The notes: generated by a model from the sequence alone, not told the origin. Counted from the first letter of the stretch, positions 7,986 to 17,081 are shown. The stretch is 64,000 nucleotides of DNA from a virus (IMGVR_UViG_3300025732_000026:24567-88566), one strand, 5' to 3'. Made by a program: numbers and translations.

Positions 7986-10097
7986 GTGTACTATACAAAT
8001 GTTGCGGTTCTTGGGAATAATATCTGTCTTAGAGGTATAAAGAATGGTAAAAGATTTAACTCTAAGATTCAATATAAACCTAGTTTATATGTCAGATCAG
8101 AAATCGATTCGATATATAAAACTATTCATAGTGAAAATTTAGATAAAATTGAATTTGATAATATTAAATCTACCAGAGAATTTATTAACTCGTATAAAGA
8201 TGTTGAGAATTTTTCAATATATGGAAATCAATCATTTGAGTATGCTTTTATTGCAGATAATTTTAAAAATGAAATTGAATGGAATATAGATGACATATCA
8301 ATTGCAATTGTTGATATTGAAACGTATAGTGCCAATGGATTTCCAGATCCCGAGAAAGCTGAACATCCGATAACAGCTATTACCATACGGTATTTGAAAC
8401 AATATTCAATATCATTCGCATGTGGTGAATATACACCTAAATTCACAAATTCAAAATATATAAATTGTTTAGATGAATATGATTTGTGTGTCAAATTTGT
8501 GAATTATTGGAATAAAAATTGTCCAGATATAATGACAGGTTGGAATATTCAAGGATTTGATATTGCATATTTATTCAATCGAATATCTAAAATATGTGGA
8601 GAAACAGAAGTTCAAAAATTATCTCCTTGGGGTGTTATCAATAAATCTCAAAAATTTTCAAAAACGACCGGTAAAGCATATAGTATATATAAAATATATG
8701 GAATAGCAGTATTAGATTATCTTGATTTATATAAACAATTTTCACCAGTTAAACAAGAATCTTATAAATTGGATGTAATTTGTAATTATGAGTTGGGTAC
8801 TGGTAAATTAAATTATGATGAATATAGTTCCTTGCACCAATTATATGTTCAAAATTTTGAGAAATTTATTGATTATAATATTATTGATTGTGAGTTGATA
8901 GAACACCTAGAAGATAAGCTAAAGCTAATAGAACTTGCTGCGACATTGGCATATGATACTAAATCTCAGTTCGAAGATGTGTTCACACAAACTAGAATGT
9001 GGGATGCAATTATATATAATCATCTACTAGCCAATAATGTGATAATTCCTGCCAAGGAAATTTCAACAAAGGACGTTAAATTTGAGGGGGCATATGTTAA
9101 AGACCCCGTAGTTGGAAAATATAAAAATGTTGTTTCGTTTGATCTTGAGAGTTTATATCCTAGTTTGATTCAGCAATATAATTTGAGTCCCGATACAATT
9201 ATCGAACCGGAAAATTATACACCAGAGATACGAGAAATCGTATCGCGGAATATAACAGTTGATAAATTATTGAATCAGGAAATCGATTTTTCTAAATTAC
9301 AAAATGTCGTAATGGCAGCTAATGGTCATTTTTTTAGAATTGGTAAACAAGGATTTTTACCAGAAATATTGGCAAAAATGGGTGCTGATCGAAAAAAATA
9401 TAAGAGATTGATGCTCGATACCAAGAAAGAATTAGAAAAACACAAAATCAATAATACATTAACTGATGATATTTTAAATGAATTAGAAAGAAAAATTGCC
9501 AGATATAATAATCTTCAATTGGCAAAAAAGGTTCAATCCAATTCGGGTTTTGGCACGCTAGGCAGCGCGTATTTTAGATTTTTTGATACCAGAATCGCAG
9601 AAGCGATAACGTTATCAGGACAATTGGCTGTTAGGTGGGTTGAACAAGAAGTAGATAAACTATTGAATCATTTATTAAAAACGGAAAACGAGAATTATTG
9701 TTTGTATTCTGATACTGATAGTTGTTTTTTGCTTTTAAATCAAGTAGTTAGTAGAGCAAGTATAGATCATTCAGTAGTTGAGAATAGAATAAATTTTCTG
9801 GATAAATTATGTGATACTATTATTCAACCACATATTCAAAAAGCATATGATAAATTGTTTCGATATATTGGTGGATATGAGAATAAAATGTATATGAAAC
9901 GTGAGAAAATATGTTCAGATGTTATTTTTACCGGAAAAAAACATTATATTCTGAGTGTATATGATAATGAGGGTGTTCGATATTCTGAACCTCAGTTGGC
10001 AATAGTTGGATTGGAAATGATTAAAACTTCTACTCCAACTATTATTCGAGATAAATTAAAGAACTTGTTAAAATTTTATTATATGGTACAGAAGTAG
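7986..10097 (+). CDS. 43: DNA polymerase gp43, N-terminal and catalytic part (frame broken)
   Basis: A 703-residue family B polymerase. The N-terminal domain starts YYTNVAVLGNNIC from a GTG at 7986, directly after the previous stop. The exonuclease domain has Exo I VDIETYS, Exo II GWNIQGFDIAYL and later IDYNIIDC. Polymerase motif A is FDLESLYPSLI, motif B KKVQSNSGFGTLG, motif C YSDTDS. The frame ends at 10097 after DKLKNLLKF, while the missing thumb and clamp-binding tail continue in the -1 frame, open from 10055 to 10531. Natural shift, split gene or base-call error are all possible. Confidence 0.93.
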   Translation: MYYTNVAVLGNNICLRGIKNGKRFNSKIQYKPSLYVRSEIDSIYKTIHSENLDKIEFDNIKSTREFINSYKDVENFSIYGNQSFEYAFIADNFKNEIEWNIDDISIAIVDIETYSANGFPDPEKAEHPITAITIRYLKQYSISFACGEYTPKFTNSKYINCLDEYDLCVKFVNYWNKNCPDIMTGWNIQGFDIAYLFNRISKICGETEVQKLSPWGVINKSQKFSKTTGKAYSIYKIYGIAVLDYLDLYKQFSPVKQESYKLDVICNYELGTGKLNYDEYSSLHQLYVQNFEKFIDYNIIDCELIEHLEDKLKLIELAATLAYDTKSQFEDVFTQTRMWDAIIYNHLLANNVIIPAKEISTKDVKFEGAYVKDPVVGKYKNVVSFDLESLYPSLIQQYNLSPDTIIEPENYTPEIREIVSRNITVDKLLNQEIDFSKLQNVVMAANGHFFRIGKQGFLPEILAKMGADRKKYKRLMLDTKKELEKHKINNTLTDDILNELERKIARYNNLQLAKKVQSNSGFGTLGSAYFRFFDTRIAEAITLSGQLAVRWVEQEVDKLLNHLLKTENENYCLYSDTDSCFLLLNQVVSRASIDHSVVENRINFLDKLCDTIIQPHIQKAYDKLFRYIGGYENKMYMKREKICSDVIFTGKKHYILSVYDNEGVRYSEPQLAIVGLEMIKTSTPTIIRDKLKNLLKFYYMVQK

Positions 10098-10141
10098 AAT
10101 TACAAGAAGATATTTTACATTTTGAGAAAAAATTTATAGAA

Positions 10142-10531
10142 ATGACACCGGAAGATATCGCATTTCCTAAAGGAGTGAATGGAATTAAGGAATATACTGA
10201 TAGCATTTCGATCTATAGAAAAGGTACGCCCATTCATGTAAGAGGGAGTTTAATCTTCAATCATCAATTACAAAAATATTCAATTGACAACAAATATCCG
10301 AAAATACAAGATGGCACAAAAATAAAATATATCTATCTAAAAGAGCCAAATGTATTCCATGAAAATGTTATAGCATTTGTTGATAAATTGCCGGATGAAT
10401 TTATGTTACTAGAATATATTGATTATAATTTAATGTTTGATAAAGTATTTCTAGCTCCAATTAAAAATGTAACTGAACATATTGGATGGTCGGTTAGAAA
10501 ACAAAATAGTTTAGTTGGGTTCTTTGGTTGA
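10142..10531 (+). CDS. 43: DNA polymerase gp43, C-terminal part in the -1 frame
   Basis: A 129-residue C-terminal thumb segment of gp43, ending SLVGFFG, equivalent to the SLDFLFG clamp-binding tail of T4 gp43. The frame is open from 10055, and codons 10070-10141 also read as polymerase (KILLYGTEVELQ and onward), so translation probably enters by a -1 shift near 10068-10074 rather than at the weakly preceded ATG 10142. Joined, the product would be about 840 residues. Confidence 0.85.
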   Translation: MTPEDIAFPKGVNGIKEYTDSISIYRKGTPIHVRGSLIFNHQLQKYSIDNKYPKIQDGTKIKYIYLKEPNVFHENVIAFVDKLPDEFMLLEYIDYNLMFDKVFLAPIKNVTEHIGWSVRKQNSLVGFFG

Positions 10532-10556
10532 ATGTTGTTATTGAATTTGTTATAAT
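10528..10556 (+). promoter_or_regulatory. Sigma70-type promoter before uvsX
   Basis: TTGAAT at 10528-10533, a 17-bp spacer and a perfect TATAAT at 10551-10556, 27 bases before the uvsX ATG. Confidence 0.65.
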
Positions 10557-10582
10557 GTACGTTAACATTAAAATGAGAGAAT

Positions 10583-11629
10583 ATGGGACTATTAGATAGA
10601 GTAAAAGTTGCCGGTACAGTTAAGTCGGCGGAAATATTATCGGAATCAACATTTTTTAATGAAAAGGATGTTATTCCAACAGATTTGCCCATTTTAAATG
10701 TGGCATTTTCTGGTAAATTGGATGGCGGATTAGTTCCTGGTTTGACGGTATTCGCAGGTGCATCCAAGACATTTAAAACACTTCTTGGATTATTTTGTAT
10801 TAAAGCTTTTTTGACAAAGTATCCTGACTCAATATGTTTGTTCTATGATTCTGAATTCGGTGTAACTCCTCAGTATTTGAAATCAAATGGAATAGATGCC
10901 AGTAGAGTATTGCATATACCTATTGAAAATATTGAACAGTTGAAATTTGATGTTGTTAAAAGGTTAGAGGCAATAGAAAGAAAAGATAAAGTTATCATTT
11001 TTGTTGATAGTATTGGCGCACTTTCATCTAAAAAGGAAGTGGAAGATGCTATAGATGAAAAATCAGTAGCGGATATGACTAGAGCCAAATCGATTCGTAG
11101 TTTATTTAGAATAATAACTCCACATCTTACTACTAAAGATATTCCTTGTATTGTGATTAATCATGTTTATCAAACGATGGAATTATATGCGAAAACGATT
11201 CTATCGGGTGGTACGTCTATAATGTACTCATCGAATCAAGTATTCATAATCACGAAATCACAAGAGAAAGATGGAACGGATATTGTAGGTTGGAATTTTA
11301 CAATAAATATTGAAAAATCAAGATTTGTTAAGGAAAAATCTAAATTCATGTTTTTGGTGAATTATGATAAAGGTATTCAGCGATATTCTGGATTGTTAGA
11401 ATTGGCAATTGAGGGTAAATTTATACTGAATACTAAGCAAGGTTGGTATAATAAAGTTGATCTAACTACCGGCGAAATCGCGGAAAATGATAAGGGTATT
11501 CGACTAAAAACATTAATGGAAGATGTTGATTTTTGGGAAAATCTCTTAATAAGCGAAAAATTCAAGACATTCGTATCGAGTAAATATCAATTTACTTCGG
11601 AATCAATGATTGATTATATAGCCAAATAA
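10583..11629 (+). CDS. uvsX: UvsX RecA-like recombinase
   Basis: A 348-residue RecA-family strand-exchange protein (T4 UvsX 391). Walker A GASKTFKT is at residues 59-66, the Walker B VIIFVDSIGAL near 140, and the NHVYQTMELYAKTILSGG loop region near 190. It drives recombination-dependent replication and repair. ATG at 10583 follows GAGAGAAT. The helicase gene begins 13 bases downstream, the T4 uvsX-41 order apart from T4's gene 40. Confidence 0.93.
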   Translation: MGLLDRVKVAGTVKSAEILSESTFFNEKDVIPTDLPILNVAFSGKLDGGLVPGLTVFAGASKTFKTLLGLFCIKAFLTKYPDSICLFYDSEFGVTPQYLKSNGIDASRVLHIPIENIEQLKFDVVKRLEAIERKDKVIIFVDSIGALSSKKEVEDAIDEKSVADMTRAKSIRSLFRIITPHLTTKDIPCIVINHVYQTMELYAKTILSGGTSIMYSSNQVFIITKSQEKDGTDIVGWNFTINIEKSRFVKEKSKFMFLVNYDKGIQRYSGLLELAIEGKFILNTKQGWYNKVDLTTGEIAENDKGIRLKTLMEDVDFWENLLISEKFKTFVSSKYQFTSESMIDYIAK

Positions 11630-11641
11630 TAGCATCTATAC

Positions 11642-12985
11642 ATGAGTGATATTGAGAGAAAAATTCTTGAGAATTTATTACATAATGAACTATATGCTAG
11701 AAAAATTATACCTTTTATAGAGTTAGATTATTTTGTTGATTCAATTGATAGAACATTAGCACAAGAAATAGTACAATTTTTTGCTAAATATAATAAGCTA
11801 CCTACGAAAGATATTATTAGCATAGAACTTTCCAATCGAAAGAATTTATCGGATGAACTATTAACTAAATGTAATAAATTATTAAAGTCTTTGGAAGTAG
11901 ATGATTCCAATATTGATTGGTTATTGAAACATACCGAGAAATATTTTAAAGATCGCGCAGTCTATAATGCCATTCTAAAATCACTAACTATTATTAATAA
12001 TGAGGATAAAGTTTTAACGCCAGAGGCGATACCGAAGATACTTCAGGATGCATTGGGAGTATCTTTTGATAAAAATGTCGGACATGATTATTTTATTGAT
12101 GCCGAAGCAAGATATGATTTTTATAACCGTCGCGAAGAAAAAATACCATTTGATATTAATTTATTGAATAAAATTACAGATGGTGGCATGAGCAAAAAGA
12201 GTCTTACTATATTTCTTGCAATGACTGGATTAGGTAAAACTTTAGTGATGTGTCACATGGCGGCATCTGCTATATCACAGGGCAAAAATGTTTTATATAT
12301 TACTTTGGAAATGGCAGAAGAACGAATAGCGCAGAGAATTGATGCAAATTTACTCAATATTGATATTAAAGATTTGGTGGCATTATCCAAGGAATCGTTT
12401 AATAAGAGAATTGATAAATTGCGTGATCGATCCAATGGTAAATTAGTGATAAAGGAATATCCAACATCTAGTGCCCATGCTGGACATTTTAGGGTACTCT
12501 TAGAGGAGTTGAAAACTAAAAAGAATTTTCAACCAGATTTAATAGTAGTTGATTATTTAGGTATTTGTTCTAGTAGTCGAATTAAAATGAGTTCTGGTGC
12601 TAATTCTTATTTAATAGTTAAATCAATAGCAGAAGAATTGCGTGGATTAGCAATGGAATATAATGTTCCTGTCATCTCCGGTGCCCAAACTAATAAATGT
12701 TTGGTATTGAATACGTTAGTTGAGCATATGACTAAAGGAAAAATTCCGATCAAAGATTTGGTGATAGGTGATAAAATACTTGGTACGAATGGATTTGTTG
12801 ATGTCAATCATATTTTTCCAATTGAAGAAAATGAAGTATATGAAATAGTATTAAAATCTGGGAAAAAAATAAAGTGTTCCAAAAAACACATTTTTCCAAC
12901 AATTGATGGTATGAAATCGATAGACAATTTATTGCAGATTGGAGATTATTTATTTGTAAATAATGTTATTTCCCCAACACAGTAA
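11642..12985 (+). CDS. 41: Replicative DNA helicase gp41, N-extein fused to the N-half of a split intein
   Basis: A 447-residue product. Residues 1-352 are the gp41/DnaB helicase: N-terminal helical domain, Walker A AMTGLGKT at 193-200, LEMAEERIAQR, Walker B DLIVVDYLG near 300, then VISGAQTNK. At Cys353 (codon 12698) the sequence changes to intein: CLVLNTLVEH, a Hint-type fold with EIVLKSGKKIKCS and the block-B-like KKHIFPT, and the frame then ends. The other half of intein and helicase is at 14338. Protein trans-splicing is expected to join residues 1-352 to the 107-residue C-extein. Alone this product lacks the C-terminal part of the RecA core. Confidence 0.93.
   Translation: MSDIERKILENLLHNELYARKIIPFIELDYFVDSIDRTLAQEIVQFFAKYNKLPTKDIISIELSNRKNLSDELLTKCNKLLKSLEVDDSNIDWLLKHTEKYFKDRAVYNAILKSLTIINNEDKVLTPEAIPKILQDALGVSFDKNVGHDYFIDAEARYDFYNRREEKIPFDINLLNKITDGGMSKKSLTIFLAMTGLGKTLVMCHMAASAISQGKNVLYITLEMAEERIAQRIDANLLNIDIKDLVALSKESFNKRIDKLRDRSNGKLVIKEYPTSSAHAGHFRVLLEELKTKKNFQPDLIVVDYLGICSSSRIKMSSGANSYLIVKSIAEELRGLAMEYNVPVISGAQTNKCLVLNTLVEHMTKGKIPIKDLVIGDKILGTNGFVDVNHIFPIEENEVYEIVLKSGKKIKCSKKHIFPTIDGMKSIDNLLQIGDYLFVNNVISPTQ
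12698..12985 (+). other. Split intein, N-terminal fragment (95 residues)
   Basis: Begins with the nucleophile Cys (codon 12698-12700) directly after AQTNK of the helicase. It contains EIVLKSGKKIKC and the conserved His in KKHIFPT, and ends without an endonuclease domain. The size and motifs match the N-halves of the gp41-type split inteins known from environmental phage DNA. Confidence 0.92.
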
Positions 12986-12997
12986 AATGTTTGGAAT

Positions 12998-13033
12998 AAT
13001 AAATAACTGTATACCACTAAAAAGGATACAGTT
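12998..13033 (+). promoter_or_regulatory. Late-promoter-like box and hairpin masking the endonuclease start
   Basis: AATAAATA at 12998-13005 matches the T4 late box at 7 of 8 positions. An inverted repeat AACTGTAT (13005-13012) / ATACAGTT (13026-13033) puts the AAAGGA ribosome site partly in the loop and ends directly at the ATG 13034. T4 intron endonuclease genes such as I-TevI are kept silent early by such hairpins and expressed from a late promoter inside them. Confidence 0.5.
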
Positions 13034-14359
13034 ATGGCAAGTTTCGATTATTTTTTAAAGACGATAAAGAAGAATGGTGTTGAGAATATTTCAGATGATG
13101 TGTTGAAGGAATTGCAGCGCATATTTGACGAATTTGGAGCGGTTCCTACGAAAATCATATCTAAACAGATTTTATTAGGGATACCTGATATATATAAAAG
13201 ATTCGTAGAGTGTAGAAATAAATTAAAAAGTAAAGATTCTACCTCATATATTGCATGTATAATGAGATATGGTGAACATCATGGTGAAATAATATATCGT
13301 CAAAGATGTAAAGATTCAGCAATAACACTTGAGAATTTACAAAATAAGTATGGAATACATCAGGGGGAGAAAAAATGGAATGATATGTTGGCAAAAAAAT
13401 CATTTAGCTTGGCTGGATTTATTTTAAGGCATGGCGAAATAGATGGGCCAATAAAATACAAGGACTTTTGGGATAATACTAATTTTTCAACATCTAAAGA
13501 TGCTTTTATTCGTAGACATGGTGAAATAGATGGAATAGAAAGGTATAAGAAGTTTGTTGCAAAACAAGGATTCAACAATACATTATTAGCATATCATGAA
13601 AAATATGGTGTTGATTTAGGAAATATTCTATACAATGAGCGACTTGCTAAGAAAAATGCAAATAGTAAAAAAGTTAAATATGTCACAAAATTGTTAGAAT
13701 CTGGTAAAACTATAAATGAAATTAATGTTTTATTGGATAAAAGATATAATAAAACTTCGCTTAATAGTTTCATCAAAAGATATGGACTGGATATAGGAAC
13801 TGCGAAATATACAGAATTTATTTCTAAACTAAAAAGTAATAATGTTCTATGTATCGAATATTATAGAAAAAGGGGCATTTCGGATACTACTTCGTTTGAA
13901 TTGATATCCGACATTCAAGGAAAGAGAAACTGTAAATCCAATTTCTCAAAAGAATCAATGAAATATTTGTTGCCAATAGTTTTAAAAATTGAAGAAGTCA
14001 CTGAAAATAATTGTTTCTATGGCGAAGATGAATTCTTTATTAGAACAAATAAAGAAGAATTTGATGTGTCTGGTAAAAGAATATTCTTTTACGATTTTGT
14101 TTTTCCTAAATTAAATTTAATATTCGAATATCATGGTGTAAGATTCCATGCGGATGTTGATTATAGTTCAACTCATAGTTTGAATTTAGCGGAATTCAAA
14201 CTCAATTTTGATTCGGATTTGTTTAAGAAATATGTGGCGGAAAATAGAGGTTTTGATGTTAAGATTATTAGAAGTTGGAACTTGAAAGAGGATATGAATG
14301 CTTTATATGATTATTTGCGCGATAGGGGAATAGTATTATGTCAATCACTTTTTGTTTAG
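13034..14359 (+). CDS. Free-standing homing endonuclease between split-intein halves (Vsr/EDxHD-like)
   Basis: A 441-residue protein. Residues about 70-300 hold at least six repeats built around RHGEIDG / KYGVDLG followed by xxY, probably DNA-recognition modules. The C-terminal 130 residues carry a PD-(D/E)xK/Vsr-like core: GEDEFFI, YDFVFPKLNLIFEYHG and later ENRGFDVKIIRSW. This matches the endonuclease family described with fractured genes (I-Bth0305I type). Its last 22 bases overlap the start of the second helicase fragment. It probably cuts intein-less gp41 alleles to spread the locus. Confidence 0.85.
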   Translation: MASFDYFLKTIKKNGVENISDDVLKELQRIFDEFGAVPTKIISKQILLGIPDIYKRFVECRNKLKSKDSTSYIACIMRYGEHHGEIIYRQRCKDSAITLENLQNKYGIHQGEKKWNDMLAKKSFSLAGFILRHGEIDGPIKYKDFWDNTNFSTSKDAFIRRHGEIDGIERYKKFVAKQGFNNTLLAYHEKYGVDLGNILYNERLAKKNANSKKVKYVTKLLESGKTINEINVLLDKRYNKTSLNSFIKRYGLDIGTAKYTEFISKLKSNNVLCIEYYRKRGISDTTSFELISDIQGKRNCKSNFSKESMKYLLPIVLKIEEVTENNCFYGEDEFFIRTNKEEFDVSGKRIFFYDFVFPKLNLIFEYHGVRFHADVDYSSTHSLNLAEFKLNFDSDLFKKYVAENRGFDVKIIRSWNLKEDMNALYDYLRDRGIVLCQSLFV

Positions 14360-14460
14360 ATGAAATCGTAAGTATTAGAAAAATTGGAACTGAGAAAACA
14401 GTTGATATATCAGTTTCGAATGATAATTTATTTTTTGCAAATGATATTTTAACTCATAAT
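14338..14460 (+). other. Split intein, C-terminal fragment (41 residues)
   Basis: Ends THN followed by Ser at 14461, with all expected C-terminal splice residues (His, Asn, +1 Ser). Resembles gp41-8-type intein C-halves as I remember them, notably LFFAN-ILTHN. Confidence 0.92.
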
Positions 14461-14784
14461 AGCGGATATGATAATTCAGATGTTGATTTGTCCAATATGT
14501 CGGAATCTTATGGACTTAATTCAACAGCAGATTTGATTTTAGGTTTGATTCGAACAGAAGAACTTGATAAATTAAATCAAATAATGGTTAAACAATTAAA
14601 GAATCGATATTCCGATCTATCAACTAATAAACGTTTCGTTGTAGGTGTTGATCGATCTAAGATGAGATTATATAACATAGAAGATGTCGGACAGGAAAGA
14701 ATCGCCGATTCGGGAGTAGAATTGAATGATGATAGAAATAAGAAAAGACGATTCAATAAAGATTTTTCTGGATTAAAATTGTAA
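14338..14784 (+). CDS. 41: C-half of split intein fused to the C-extein of helicase gp41
   Basis: A 148-residue product. Residues 1-41 are the intein C-half: EIVSIRKIGTEKTVDI, block F SVSNDNLFFANDILTHN with penultimate His40 and terminal Asn41. Residue 42 is Ser (+1 nucleophile), starting the C-extein SGYDNSDVDLSNMSESYG, the end of the gp41 RecA domain, to DFSGLKL. The spliced helicase would have 352+107=459 residues, close to T4 gp41 (475). The ATG at 14338 lies inside the endonuclease gene, suggesting coupled translation. Confidence 0.93.
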   Translation: MSITFCLDEIVSIRKIGTEKTVDISVSNDNLFFANDILTHNSGYDNSDVDLSNMSESYGLNSTADLILGLIRTEELDKLNQIMVKQLKNRYSDLSTNKRFVVGVDRSKMRLYNIEDVGQERIADSGVELNDDRNKKRRFNKDFSGLKL

Positions 14785-14798
14785 TGAATTTGAATAGC

Positions 14799-14828
14799 TT
14801 GTTATTGTAAATAAGACACCTCTATAAT
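14799..14828 (+). promoter_or_regulatory. Sigma70-type promoter
   Basis: TTGTTA at 14799-14804, an 18-bp spacer and TATAAT at 14823-14828, 15 bases before the gene at 14843. Confidence 0.5.
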
Positions 14829-14842
14829 TTTTAAATTAAAAT

Positions 14843-15112
14843 ATGAAAAAAGATAAAAAAGTATTAGAATTGGTTCCTATTGATAAAAAAATAGAAAATG
14901 AATTCAATAAAATTGCTATTAAATTTCTGGAAGATACTAAAGAACAATTATTAAATGGTGAAATTTCAGAATTAATTATTATCACAAAATTTGATGATTC
15001 GACTGAAATTATTCCAATAACATATTCGCTAACATCAGCAGTTGGTATGCTAGAATTAAGTAAACAAGAATTGATTATCAGTAGATTCATGGATGAGATG
15101 ATCGAAGATTAA
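14843..15112 (+). CDS. Hypothetical protein
   Basis: An 89-residue acidic protein with alternating strands and helices (ELIIITKFDDSTEIIPI). No family recognised. The stop overlaps the next ATG by one base (TAATG). Confidence 0.65.
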   Translation: MKKDKKVLELVPIDKKIENEFNKIAIKFLEDTKEQLLNGEISELIIITKFDDSTEIIPITYSLTSAVGMLELSKQELIISRFMDEMIED

Positions 15113-16176
15113 TGCATCAATATACTTATATTAGTTCAACTATTACAGAACTAATACCAGCACTTTGTTTCAATAATAAATTTCTACCGAAAGATTATAC
15201 TGAAATAGAACCGTTTTTCGAAGAATTGAATTTGAATGAAAAGAAATCAAGAAAGACTTTCGTTTCCGATTATAGTGTATCAGTTGGCAAAAATCTCGTT
15301 TTAAATAAAAATAAACTATCTCCCGAGATTCGTGATTCCAAGTTTCAAAATTGTTATGGTATATTGGAGTATCTATATACTATTAATGATGCAAAACCAA
15401 TAAAGAATTGTGTATGGGGCGCATACGATAAACCATTAAATATTGATAAAAATCATCCAGGTGATATTTTTATAACATTTAACAATGGTGATGTTAGTGG
15501 CATATCAATTAAAGCCGGAACTCAGCATACAATCGAACCTAGATTAAATAGTCGATTGAAATCAACTTTATTGAAACCAGTATGGATGCAAGTGATTCCC
15601 AATTCTTTATATGAAATGAAACAAGAATTATGGACTAAAATTTATAGTAATGTTCCAGAACTATCCAATACCGTAAATGCCGATAATTATATTCAATTTG
15701 ATAGTCGAAATATAATTCGACCGAACAAATCATTAATTGATAGTTTAGTCACATTTCAAGAAAAAAATCCAGTTCATTTTGATGAAATGTATTGGGAATT
15801 ACTTAGAATTTGCAATAGTCGAATGATTGGTTATATAAACAATCATCAAAAAACGTCTTTAAATTGGATAAAAAGTGAATTTAGAATTAATCAATCAAAT
15901 TCTAGTCAAATACCTATCGTATTACTCAAAGCGATTAACAATAAATATACTATATGCAACGATAATTTGGCAAAATGTATTACAGATACGAAAAATGTTA
16001 ATGCGTATTTGAATCCCGAATCAAAACAATCATGGTATATTGATTTGGAAGCAATAGATTATAAACAATCATTAAATATGGTAATACGATCCGATTCTGA
16101 TTTTAGAAGAGAGAAGCCAAAAGGCAAATTGGGTGCATTCATGAATTTAAAATTACAATATAAAGGTTGTAAATGA
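15112..16176 (+). CDS. Conserved phage protein, possible PD-(D/E)xK-type nuclease
   Basis: A 354-residue protein. The centre contains HPGDIFITFNNGD followed by GISIKAGTQHTIEPRLN. The D...S-x-K pattern with a preceding strand resembles the core of restriction-like nucleases and recurs in T4-like aquatic phage proteins of unknown role. It ends in LGAFMNLKLQYKG. The nuclease call is inference from this short motif only. It overlaps both neighbours by 1-4 bases. Confidence 0.6.
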   Translation: MHQYTYISSTITELIPALCFNNKFLPKDYTEIEPFFEELNLNEKKSRKTFVSDYSVSVGKNLVLNKNKLSPEIRDSKFQNCYGILEYLYTINDAKPIKNCVWGAYDKPLNIDKNHPGDIFITFNNGDVSGISIKAGTQHTIEPRLNSRLKSTLLKPVWMQVIPNSLYEMKQELWTKIYSNVPELSNTVNADNYIQFDSRNIIRPNKSLIDSLVTFQEKNPVHFDEMYWELLRICNSRMIGYINNHQKTSLNWIKSEFRINQSNSSQIPIVLLKAINNKYTICNDNLAKCITDTKNVNAYLNPESKQSWYIDLEAIDYKQSLNMVIRSDSDFRREKPKGKLGAFMNLKLQYKGCK

Positions 16177-17081
16177 ATAAAATAGATAATATAATCATTT
16201 CGTTGGACTATTCGAGAATAAATGATGCTATTGAAGATATTGATGATAAAAACATAAGCGATTTATTTAGAACAATACCCAAAAATTTCTTTTCAGTGTT
16301 AGAAAAGAATAAGATATTTCTTTTGTATTTTAAAAAATATGTTAGCGATATCAAGATTCGGGGAACAGATCATTCAAAATATGCTATACATTTTCTCGAT
16401 AATTTTGAAAAATTTTTAAATAAATCTACGATAGGATCAAAACATAGAGATACTAGAATTAGACGAATATCTGAAAAAAATACTATTCTAAGATTTCTAA
16501 AAGTTCATTTTGAATATTTGGTTAAATTGTTTACTTTAATTGACAATGCTATCGAATTTAGATATAATATTAAAGAAAGTCAATCAAATATTTCTAAAGA
16601 TATTTTATCGATTTCTGGTGCAGGACAAGATGGAACTGATACTCTTAGAAAAAAATATCAGAAAGATACGCCGGGTCAATTAAAAGAAGATCAGTGCCAA
16701 TTATATAGTTACGAAGAAATAAAAGATTTGGAAAAATTTGCAGATAGACTATTAAATCAATTTAATGTTGATATTGCGTTTACTAAACATTTTGGTGAGC
16801 GATTGAGCAACGATAGGAACAGACCATGCATAAAATTGGATGAATTGAAATCTTTATTTAAACGTATTAGTGCAACTAGAGCCGAAAAAATAAAAAATCA
16901 TCCTAATGGAGAGTATGTCATTCAGGATTTACAGAAAGATTTGAATTTACCCGTTGTGGTTGAATTTAAAAGAGGTGAATTTGATGTTATAGTAAAAACA
17001 ATAATGAGAAAAAAGAATTTCATGTCAAGTAATCCAAAAATACGAGTGGAATCATTTAAGAGCATAAAGGATAGAATTTGA
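16173..17081 (+). CDS. Conserved phage protein with HFGERL...IMRKKNF C-terminal domain
   Basis: A 302-residue protein. The C-terminal 100 residues (TKHFGERLSNDRN, VIQDLQKDLNLP and TIMRKKNFMSSNPKI) match a domain that recurs in T4-like marine phage proteins, alone or fused to others. To my knowledge it has no assigned function. The N-terminal 180 residues are helical and not recognised. Overlaps neighbours by 4 bases on both sides. Confidence 0.65.
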   Translation: MNKIDNIIISLDYSRINDAIEDIDDKNISDLFRTIPKNFFSVLEKNKIFLLYFKKYVSDIKIRGTDHSKYAIHFLDNFEKFLNKSTIGSKHRDTRIRRISEKNTILRFLKVHFEYLVKLFTLIDNAIEFRYNIKESQSNISKDILSISGAGQDGTDTLRKKYQKDTPGQLKEDQCQLYSYEEIKDLEKFADRLLNQFNVDIAFTKHFGERLSNDRNRPCIKLDELKSLFKRISATRAEKIKNHPNGEYVIQDLQKDLNLPVVVEFKRGEFDVIVKTIMRKKNFMSSNPKIRVESFKSIKDRI

